In this document: piece by piece, positions 17,563 through 24,912 of the stretch
How the letters are laid out: each line of letters starts with the position of its first letter
How positions within the stretch are numbered: the stretch's first letter is position 1
Assembly: GCA_023247075.1 (NCBI GenBank)
Contig: JAHFHD010000002.1
Location: 1-35,629 of the forward strand
DNA from: Candidatus Omnitrophota bacterium
GTDB taxonomy: Bacteria; Omnitrophota; Omnitrophia; Omnitrophales; Danuiimicrobiaceae
Direction: 5' to 3'
DNA length: 35,629 bases
Made by a program: the position numbers and the translations under genes
Notes under the pieces: model-generated
What the model saw: the letters and a program-made list of their open reading frames with translations, nothing else
Told to the model about the DNA's origin: nothing
Databases searched by the model: none

Positions 17563-17804
17563 TCTTTAGTTTCCTTCATGGCTTGCAAAAGCGGACTGAG
17601 TAAACGAACTTCAATATTCAAAGCGTCGAGAATGTGCAGCAAGGTGTCCACTTGAATTGTCATTTTACCGTGCTCGAGGTCAAAGATAACGGTTTTCCCG
17701 ACACCCGCAAGTTCCGCAAGCGCTGTCTGGGATAATGAGCTTTTCTTGCGATGCGTGCGCACGAGCTCAGGAATTTCTTTTTTGAATTTATCGATATTTT
17801 TCAT
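17559..17804 (-). CDS. hipB: HipB-like HTH antitoxin/repressor
   Basis: 81 aa XRE-type HTH (SLSQTALAELAGVGKTVIFDLEHGK); 4-nt overlap with hipS. Confidence 0.88.
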   Translation of the reverse strand: MKNIDKFKKEIPELVRTHRKKSSLSQTALAELAGVGKTVIFDLEHGKMTIQVDTLLHILDALNIEVRLLSPLLQAMKETKE

Positions 17805-17828
17805 TATTCTTAGCCTTATTGAGTATAA

Positions 17829-17990
17829 TACTGCTTTAACAGTAAATTATATTAGTTTTATCCATATTTCAAGAAAAAATAGCGCAAAATGATAACTTTT
17901 TACTGTTTCAAAAGTAAATTTAGCTTATTTTAATCTGATTATTGGTTTGTAAGTTTTAAAAACTTAAATTATTACTGTCTAGGCAGTAAT
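17829..17990. promoter_or_regulatory. three operator-like palindromes (TTACTG-N6-CAGTAA type) upstream of hipB, centres exactly 72 bp apart
   Basis: TACTGctttaaCAGTA (17829-17844), TTTACTgtttcaaaAGTAAA (17899-17918), ATTACTGtctaggCAGTAAT (17971-17990); centres 17836.5, 17908.5, 17980.5. Confidence 0.75.
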
Positions 17991-18046
17991 TTATTGTCTT
18001 AAATCTAAAAACTGTCCACTATAATAAATTCTTCTTGGTTTTTTTA

Positions 18047-18688
18047 TTACCAAATCCACGGAATTAATTTTTTTACTTTCCGGCAATAAAGTTGATAATC
18101 CTCTCCTAAATTTCGCTTTAACAACCCTTCTTCCAATCGTATGCGGCGACGAAATGCCAGAGGCAGTGCAACAATCGCTACAAGAGTTGAGAACCAAGCA
18201 TGTAAAAAAAGAGGTCCAAAAAGATAAGTTAGCATGGCTCCTGCATAACTGGGGTGTCTCACAAAACGGTATGGTCCGGAGCAAATGATTTTTTGATGTG
18301 ATTCGACTTTGATGTGCCAAGTGAAAAATTTCCCCAACGTCGCTACGGCCCAGGTTCTAAGGACGAGTCCCGACAACATGAAAATTAGGGAAATCCAGGC
18401 GAGCCCATCCCACTCAAAACTTCGCGGGTACTGAAGATAAGCGGCCTCCATAATTGCTAGAACCTGCGTCAGGCTGCAAGACCAGAGGATTTGAGATGCT
18501 GTATTTCTGTCTTCCGTGGGAGCAGACCGGTCAAAGGGCTTGTAAGACGGTTGAAATAAATGAGCAAAGACCCCGATTGCAAACATCAGCCAAAGCTGCA
18601 AAGCAAACACCGCATCTGCATTTCCTAGAGCAGGAACAATTACAATGATGAATGAAAATAGGATTCCCTGGATCAATCTCTGAATCAT
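18047..18688 (-). CDS. isoprenylcysteine carboxyl methyltransferase / PEMT-family membrane methyltransferase
   Basis: Hydrophobic; GPYRFVRHPSYAGAMLTYLFGPL...RIRLEEGLLKRNLGEDYQLYCRKVKKLIPWIW. Confidence 0.85.
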   Translation of the reverse strand: MIQRLIQGILFSFIIVIVPALGNADAVFALQLWLMFAIGVFAHLFQPSYKPFDRSAPTEDRNTASQILWSCSLTQVLAIMEAAYLQYPRSFEWDGLAWISLIFMLSGLVLRTWAVATLGKFFTWHIKVESHQKIICSGPYRFVRHPSYAGAMLTYLFGPLFLHAWFSTLVAIVALPLAFRRRIRLEEGLLKRNLGEDYQLYCRKVKKLIPWIW

Positions 18689-20364
18689 TACGCTCTTTCT
18701 TTGATTTCTACAGTTTTAACAATTGCTTTCGTGTCTTCAACGCTCGCTTCTGGACAAAGAATACGCCACTTGTACTGGATGTCCCTTTTTCCTGACTCCA
18801 TAAACTTCCGGTATTCTGCCTCTGCCCATCCACAGCGCATCAGAAACAAGCAAGGCCATTCAAGACGTTTAGATTTGCGTTTCTCAGCATACTCCACATT
18901 CACTTTTGCAAGCATTTGATCAATGAAAGGGAGAATTTCATCCTTTAAAATTTTGTCGGTGGGGATGTTTGACCTTAATTCCATAAAAAGAATGTAGCGG
19001 CCTGTTTCAAAATCGGGCGTTGCCCGGAATTGTTCGATGCCAAGATTGAATCGCTGCCTCGTTTCATCAATCGCTAATAAAAAATGATTGGCGTGCATTT
19101 TCTCGCCTGTAATGTTTGTCATGTCCCGACCTTTACGCACAAAGGCCAGAAGTGGAGTCTTTTGATAAAAGCCGGTTACTTCTATAATGTCATTGATGTC
19201 GTAGCGGTAAAGGCCGCTGGAAGTGGTTAATACAATCGCATAACGCTTTCCTTGTTCAAGTTCGTGACAAGAAAGCACGGGTGGTTTTTGAGTTCCGTGG
19301 GCCTCTTCAGGGACAAATTCGTAATAATTTGTTTGAATTGTGAGAATGCCTGAAGACGTGTGGTCTTGATAAGGCATTGTGATATGCGCTTCGCTCGCCA
19401 TATAACCAATGTCGCGAACCGGGATGTCTCCATATTGAGCCGACAGCTTTTGCGCTTGAATTCCAACGCTTCCACCAAGCCAACAAGCGAGTAAACGAAG
19501 TTCTGGCCACACATCACGTGGCCGAAGAGTGCCGGTTTTTTCAAGAACTTGTTCCAAAAACTTTGCGCGGTGGGGATTGGGCGCAAGGTAACTGGATGGA
19601 ATTTCTAGCTTGATGTCTTTTCCGATTGCCCCATCATGAACCGAGCGAATCATTTCTTCTGCATGCTTGGCTACGACTTCTGCCAATCGAATAAAGGTGC
19701 TGGGGTTCGGCGTCAAAAGAAAAGAAATCTTTTTGGCGATGGCGAATCTTGCAATGAGAAAATAACGCGTTTCATAATCCTTGATTTCTGAAACGCTTTC
19801 GGGAATTGCGTAAAATTGCCGTATGAATTGCGGGATGCGATTAAAAATCATGCCGGAAGCACTGCCAAAAGGCACGCCTTGCTCAGTTTTTCCTTCGACT
19901 GGCGGACAAACAATCGCTGCCCTAAAGTGATCCAAAAATTGCGGGTGACCCTCTAATGCCCTGTAATACCATTGCCCAATGAGATTTATTTCTTGGTTTT
20001 GATTTTCGAGTGTTACAGGAATGTATTTCGGTTCTCCGGTAGTGCCGCTTGTGACATTGAATCTAATTGGGTCGTCAATCGTCAAAATTGATTTTTTGCC
20101 TGAGAGAATGTGATTGACATAAGGACGAAATGCTTCAAACTCCCGAATAGGAACTTGAGCTTTATATTCCCGCTCTGAACGAATACCTGAAAAGCCATGG
20201 GTTTTCCCAAATGCGCTGGCCGCATTTTTCCTTAACAGCCTAATTAAAAAATCAGACTGCGTCTTTTGAACGTTTCTTGCCGCTTGGTCAAAAGAAAATC
20301 GGCTGGATGATCCATATAATCGAATCAAACTATTGATCACGAGACTCATCAAACTTTTCCACAT
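18688..20364 (-). CDS. GH3 auxin-responsive-promoter-family acyl-acid amido synthetase (ANL superfamily)
   Basis: FNVTSGTTGEPKYIPVT; SSGLYRYDINDIIEVTGFYQKTPLLAFVRKGRDMTNITGEKM. Confidence 0.9.
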   Translation of the reverse strand: MWKSLMSLVINSLIRLYGSSSRFSFDQAARNVQKTQSDFLIRLLRKNAASAFGKTHGFSGIRSEREYKAQVPIREFEAFRPYVNHILSGKKSILTIDDPIRFNVTSGTTGEPKYIPVTLENQNQEINLIGQWYYRALEGHPQFLDHFRAAIVCPPVEGKTEQGVPFGSASGMIFNRIPQFIRQFYAIPESVSEIKDYETRYFLIARFAIAKKISFLLTPNPSTFIRLAEVVAKHAEEMIRSVHDGAIGKDIKLEIPSSYLAPNPHRAKFLEQVLEKTGTLRPRDVWPELRLLACWLGGSVGIQAQKLSAQYGDIPVRDIGYMASEAHITMPYQDHTSSGILTIQTNYYEFVPEEAHGTQKPPVLSCHELEQGKRYAIVLTTSSGLYRYDINDIIEVTGFYQKTPLLAFVRKGRDMTNITGEKMHANHFLLAIDETRQRFNLGIEQFRATPDFETGRYILFMELRSNIPTDKILKDEILPFIDQMLAKVNVEYAEKRKSKRLEWPCLFLMRCGWAEAEYRKFMESGKRDIQYKWRILCPEASVEDTKAIVKTVEIKERA

Positions 20365-21509
20365 TCGATTACTTTATCAACATACTTTCTTAAGATTTCT
20401 TCACGGACGCGAACCCCTAATCCCTCACCACGCAAGACAGGCGCCTTACCGCCGTGTCCAAAATTAATTTTTTCATCTCCAATATCTTCCGTAAGAAGCA
20501 TGGTTCCGTAAGACCCTTCGACAAAATCAACCCTGTCTAAATAAGCGGCTACATGACGCCCCGCCGCAGATAAAATGACGGTCTCGCCTACCTGCGCACC
20601 TAATTGTAATTTGATGCCGGCTTCTTGAGCCAATCGAGCGATTTGTAATGTCCTCAAGATTCCACCGCATTTTGAAATGCGGAGATTAAAAAAATCACAG
20701 GCCTTAGCAGAAATTAGTTGCTCAGCATCTTCAACTGTGACAAGAGATTCATCTGTCATAATCGGAATTTTTAATTCGGATTTTAATTTCGCAAGGTCGG
20801 ATGGATTTCCTCTTGGAATGGGTTGTTCGACGCAATCAATCCGGATATCTGAAAGCCCGTTTAAAATTTTTGCCGCTCCATTAAGTGAAAAAGCGCCGTT
20901 TGCATCTATTCTGATTGAAGCGTCCTTTCCCATTGTCTCGCGAACCGCCAAAAGTCGTTTGCGGTCGTTCTTTCCATCTATTTTAACTTTTACCTGAGTG
21001 ATTCCAAATAGTTTGAAATATTTGGCGACTTGAATCACTTTTTCTGTAGCGCTTGCTGTAATAACGCCGCTGTAAATTACGGTTGTCCTCCTCGGAGGAA
21101 GAATTTTTGAAAGAGAAAGTTTTTGATTCTTTAAAAGGCAATCGACCAAAGCCAATTCAAAAGCGGCGCGCGCTGCATTCCACGCAACTACTCCTTGAGC
21201 TCTTTTGTCAGGAAGTGACCGCTCCATACTAGCCAGAGATTGAATGGGATTAGAATTTTGAGAAATTTCGAAGTCATCTATTCGGGCAATGGCTGGCCAT
21301 AAAACCTTTTGCATATATTCCAAACTGCTTTCAACCGTCTCTCCGGTAACATAAGGACGGGCCAGACCTTCTCCGTAGCCGGTCACGCCATTTTCTGCAG
21401 TTAGGCGCACAACGATTGAATCTGAAAATGTCCTTGTCTTTGCAGTATGTCTAAAAGATTCGACGAAGGGGATTTTTAAAGCAAGGAGGGTGGCGCTTAC
21501 AATTCTCAT
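20349..21509 (-). CDS. enolase-superfamily enzyme, muconate-lactonizing/dipeptide-epimerase subgroup
   Basis: VKVKID (KxK), RIDANGAF, CVEQPIPRG, IMTDESL metal ligands, NLRISKCGG, GAQVGETVILSAAGRH. Confidence 0.88.
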   Translation of the reverse strand: MRIVSATLLALKIPFVESFRHTAKTRTFSDSIVVRLTAENGVTGYGEGLARPYVTGETVESSLEYMQKVLWPAIARIDDFEISQNSNPIQSLASMERSLPDKRAQGVVAWNAARAAFELALVDCLLKNQKLSLSKILPPRRTTVIYSGVITASATEKVIQVAKYFKLFGITQVKVKIDGKNDRKRLLAVRETMGKDASIRIDANGAFSLNGAAKILNGLSDIRIDCVEQPIPRGNPSDLAKLKSELKIPIMTDESLVTVEDAEQLISAKACDFFNLRISKCGGILRTLQIARLAQEAGIKLQLGAQVGETVILSAAGRHVAAYLDRVDFVEGSYGTMLLTEDIGDEKINFGHGGKAPVLRGEGLGVRVREEILRKYVDKVIECGKV

Positions 21510-21514
21510 TCGAC

Positions 21515-22225
21515 TTAATTGATCATTCCGGTCTGCCGCGCCAAAGCAATCTCACCGAAATATCGTTTGATGAAGACGTTTTCGCGGAAGGTGAGTTCAA
21601 GGATGGATTCAAAGTGGGATTGATCAAACTGATAATACTTCACATACTCCACGATGGAATCAAGCTGTTCTTCGGCATGCCGAATGTCCACTTCTGAATG
21701 ATGGGAGAACCATTCAAGACCCTCTTTTGAAATTCCTCGATGCTTTTCAAGGAACTTGGCCATTCGGTTTGAGAGATGAGATAACATCCATTCGAAGGAA
21801 GCCGTCTCAAGCAGGGCGCTCAATCCAATTTCTTTCATAGTGCCGTAGAGAATTTGTTCAGACGTCATTCTTTTTAATTCTTCTTGAGCCAGAATTTCTA
21901 ATTGCTTAATACCTTGATCATTAAAGCCTGCATGCTTGGCCAACTTGACGAGTAACTGCGGATGAGGCAAACCTTCTTCATCAAGACCAAGTTCTTCAAG
22001 CATATTGTGTTTTACTTCATCAACGCTTTCGGGAGGAGCAACAGAAAAAAGAAAAGCTAGAATTTGAGGACTCCGAAGATGAGTTTTACAAACATTGGCA
22101 ATAAAATCATCATGCGCCTTTTTATTGGCTCGGCCGCTCTCTAAGGCTTGAAACCCCTCAGAAGAAGTTAATGCCTCAGTTTGCTTTGCATATTCCGATT
22201 CTACTTGTGACCTAACCGACATCAT
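21515..22225 (-). CDS. heme-oxygenase-like (CADD/PqqC/UndA/BesC-type) diiron oxidase
   Basis: HNMLEELGLDEEGLPHPQLLVKLAKHAGFN and WFSHHSEVDIRHAEEQLDSI match the metal-ligand helices of this family. Confidence 0.75.
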   Translation of the reverse strand: MMSVRSQVESEYAKQTEALTSSEGFQALESGRANKKAHDDFIANVCKTHLRSPQILAFLFSVAPPESVDEVKHNMLEELGLDEEGLPHPQLLVKLAKHAGFNDQGIKQLEILAQEELKRMTSEQILYGTMKEIGLSALLETASFEWMLSHLSNRMAKFLEKHRGISKEGLEWFSHHSEVDIRHAEEQLDSIVEYVKYYQFDQSHFESILELTFRENVFIKRYFGEIALARQTGMIN

Positions 22226-22313
22226 TCCCTCCTTTTGGCGCTTGTGTATTATAAAGTTGTATCGGCCAAATCCTTAAAGCAAATTAGGGCTTGAGTTCTG
22301 CAAATTTTTGAAT

Positions 22314-22428
22314 CAATTCTCCTCTCCCCTTTCTTAAGGGAGAGGGGCAGCGCTTGCTTTCATTAAATGATTTATGCGTAGCAAGCACAGTCCTCACCTT
22401 CAACTTATTTTTCACAGAGGGTGAGGAC
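22314..22428. repeat. triple-hairpin intergenic repeat
   Basis: CCTCTCCC...GGGAGAGG; GCTTGC (22352-22357)/GCAAGC (22381-22386); GTCCTCACC (22390-22398)/GGTGAGGAC (22420-22428). Confidence 0.75.
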
Positions 22429-22531
22429 AGGGCGAGTGTTTGCCGCTGAATCGGAACTGCTTTTTTTTGGATGCGCCCCTTAGAAAATACCTGTCTTGTG
22501 AACAGCCCTAACTCCATGTAAAATTTAGCTT

Positions 22532-23596
22532 ATGAACATTCATGAAATCAGCCGTACAGGCTTCGAATCTATTTTTACCTGCGAAGACAAGGCCTCAAAA
22601 CTGCGAGCAGTCATTTCCATTCACAGCTCGCGGCTTGGTCCTGCGCTCGGTGGAATTCGAGTGCATTCCTATGCAAGTGAAGAGGAAGCCATTCAAGATG
22701 CCATGAGACTTTCAAAGGCAATGTCTTACAAATCGGCGGTGGCTCATTTAAAACTGGGGGGCGGAAAAGCCGTCATCATCGGCGACCCCGCGAAAGACAA
22801 AACCCCAGCGTTGCTCGGCGCGATGGGAAAATTTGTCAATGCGCTCAAGGGCCGTTATTATGCCGCAAAAGATGCGGGAATTAATACTGAAGATTTAGTC
22901 ATAATTCGCGGCGAGACAGAATTCGTAACCGGCCTCCCTGAGTCGCTTGGTGGAAGCGGAGACCCTTCACCATGGACTGCAAAAGGGATTCTCTATGGAA
23001 TGCGCGCCTGCATTGAGGAAGCGCTGTGTCAAAAAAGTTTCAAGGGTTTGCATGTGGCCATTCAAGGCGTTGGGCATGTGGGACACGGGCTTGCACAACT
23101 GCTCCGCAAAGAAGGAGTGGAGCTCACGATTTCTGATTTAAATTCTGATTCTCAAAAAGAAGTTGGTTCGGAATTAGAAGCGCGCGTAGCTGAGCCCGCA
23201 AAAATTCATTTGGTTAACTGCCACATCTTCGCTCCCTGCGCGCTTGGTCACGCAATCAACCCGGGCACCAGCGCAAAACTAAATTGCAAAATTGTGGCGG
23301 GTGCTGCCAACAATCAATTGAAGGATGAAAAACGCGAGGGAGAAACTCTTTTGCGCCGGAAAATTCTGTATGCTCCGGATTACATTCTAAATGCGGGAGG
23401 GGTTATTAATATTTACGTGCGCGATATTTTAAAGGAAAAAAACCCTGAGCCGTGGATTCAAAAAATCGAGGACTCGCTTAAAACAATTTTTTCAATTTCA
23501 AAGAAAGAATCAATTCCAACCGCGCTCGTGGCAAACCGACTCGCAGAACAAATTCTCACGACCGGAAGCAGCCGCGGCCACTCGCTGCGCAGTTAA
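22532..23596 (+). CDS. Glu/Leu/Phe/Val dehydrogenase (leucine dehydrogenase-like)
   Basis: GPALGGIRVHSYASEEEAIQDAMRLSKAMSYKSAVAHLKLGGGKAVIIGDP; AIQGVGHVGHGLAQLL; GAANNQL. Confidence 0.93.
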   Translation: MNIHEISRTGFESIFTCEDKASKLRAVISIHSSRLGPALGGIRVHSYASEEEAIQDAMRLSKAMSYKSAVAHLKLGGGKAVIIGDPAKDKTPALLGAMGKFVNALKGRYYAAKDAGINTEDLVIIRGETEFVTGLPESLGGSGDPSPWTAKGILYGMRACIEEALCQKSFKGLHVAIQGVGHVGHGLAQLLRKEGVELTISDLNSDSQKEVGSELEARVAEPAKIHLVNCHIFAPCALGHAINPGTSAKLNCKIVAGAANNQLKDEKREGETLLRRKILYAPDYILNAGGVINIYVRDILKEKNPEPWIQKIEDSLKTIFSISKKESIPTALVANRLAEQILTTGSSRGHSLRS

Positions 23597-24633
23597 TCCC
23601 ACTCGAGCGTGCCGCCAACCTGATATTCGGTGACACGTGTTTCAAAAAAGTTTTTTTCCTTTCTGAGGTCAATAATCTCGCTCATCCAAGGAAAAGGGTT
23701 GGGGGTGTTGAACTGCTTGGGAAGATTTAATTTTTCAAGGCGGCGATCTGCCACATGCTTGATGTAATCATCGAGCATGCCATGGGTCATACCCAAAAGA
23801 CCATTGGGCAGACAATCCTGTCCAAATCTGATTTCTAGCTCCACTCCGCGGCGGATTTTTTGAACCGCTTGATCTTGAAATTTTTGTGTCCAAATATCTG
23901 GATTTTCTTCCTTGATGGTGTTGATGAGATCAAGCCCAAAATTAAGATGCATGCTCTCGTCTCTCAAAATGTACTGTACCTGCTCGCATGCGCCTGGAAG
24001 CCGGTTTGTCCGTCCAAAAGACAAAAGCATGACAAAGGAAGCGTAAAAGAAAATACCTTCCATAATGGCGGAATAACCGATTAAATTGTCGAGCAGTTTT
24101 TGACGGCCGTGAAAAGATTCGGTTTCAAAACCCGGCTTAATGAGGTCGACGGTTAAACGCGCTTCAAATTCGTCTTTGTCATGAATCGAGGGAATTTCCC
24201 GGTACATGTTGTACATTTCCCCTTCATCCATGCCAAGCGATTGAGGAATGTATTGGTATGCATGTGTGTGAATAGCTTCTTCAAACGCCTGTCTTAAAAG
24301 ATATTGGCGGCATTCGGGAGCTGAAATATGGCGGTAAACAGCAAGCACAAGATTATTGGCAACAAGTGTGTCAGCCGTCGTAAAAAATCCGAGTGTGCGC
24401 TTAATGACACGCATCTCCTCTTCGCTAAAAGCACCACCTTTCCATTGTTCAATATCGCGCTGCATGGAAATTTCCTGTGGCATCCAGTGATTCGCGCAAG
24501 CATCCAAGTAATACTGCCACGCCCACGTGTATTTAATTGGAACGAGCTGATTGACGTCGACTGCTTTGTTGTTAATGATTCTTTTATCTTCGGCTCGGCA
24601 TCGTTTATCCGTCATTACAATTACATCTGACAT
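23593..24633 (-). CDS. nrdB: ribonucleotide reductase class I beta subunit
   Basis: GFFTTADTLVANNLVLAVYRH; RQAFEEAIHTHAYQYIPQSLG; EGIFFYASFVMLLSFGR; YILRDESMHLNFGLDLIN; ENFFETRV-like C-terminus. Confidence 0.95.
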   Translation of the reverse strand: MSDVIVMTDKRCRAEDKRIINNKAVDVNQLVPIKYTWAWQYYLDACANHWMPQEISMQRDIEQWKGGAFSEEEMRVIKRTLGFFTTADTLVANNLVLAVYRHISAPECRQYLLRQAFEEAIHTHAYQYIPQSLGMDEGEMYNMYREIPSIHDKDEFEARLTVDLIKPGFETESFHGRQKLLDNLIGYSAIMEGIFFYASFVMLLSFGRTNRLPGACEQVQYILRDESMHLNFGLDLINTIKEENPDIWTQKFQDQAVQKIRRGVELEIRFGQDCLPNGLLGMTHGMLDDYIKHVADRRLEKLNLPKQFNTPNPFPWMSEIIDLRKEKNFFETRVTEYQVGGTLEWD

Positions 24634-24654
24634 ATTGTTTTACCTTTCTTTCAA

Positions 24655-24753
24655 CTAGTACTCTGTAACATTAATTACTGTCTATGGAACAGAGTACTGT
24701 ACCTTGTTCCTTTAAAAAACGAGCCTTTAATTATTAATGTGACAAGGTACTAG
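24655..24753. repeat. 99-bp four-armed palindromic element between nrdA and nrdB
   Basis: AGTACTCTGT (24658-24667)/ACAGAGTACT (24689-24698) and GTACCTTGT (24699-24707)/ACAAGGTAC (24742-24750); outer CTAGTAC.../...GTACTAG. Confidence 0.85.
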
Positions 24754-24760
24754 CCTGGCC

Positions 24761-24876
24761 TGTCATTCTGAGGCGCCCCTACGAGGTCCCGTAGGGAAAG
24801 CCGACTTGTCCGCCAGCACTGTGGCGGAAGAATCTCGCGTTTGCTAGATCCTTCGCCCTATGGGCTCAGGATGACA
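24761..24876. repeat. class-1 palindromic element, intergenic, with an extra 22-nt CCCCTACGAGGTCCCGTAGGGA module
   Basis: TGTCATTCTGAGGCG...TCAGGATGACA. Confidence 0.92.
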
Positions 24877-24912
24877 AACTCTAAAGTGAACTTCATGAGG
24901 CTAAATAATGCT

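Noticed and set aside
20349-20460. LRGEGLGVRVREEIL in the enolase-superfamily enzyme as another repeat-encoded tail
   Set aside because: It fits the normal C-terminal pattern of this family (PVL-G-GLGV-V), and no palindrome was seen at the DNA level.
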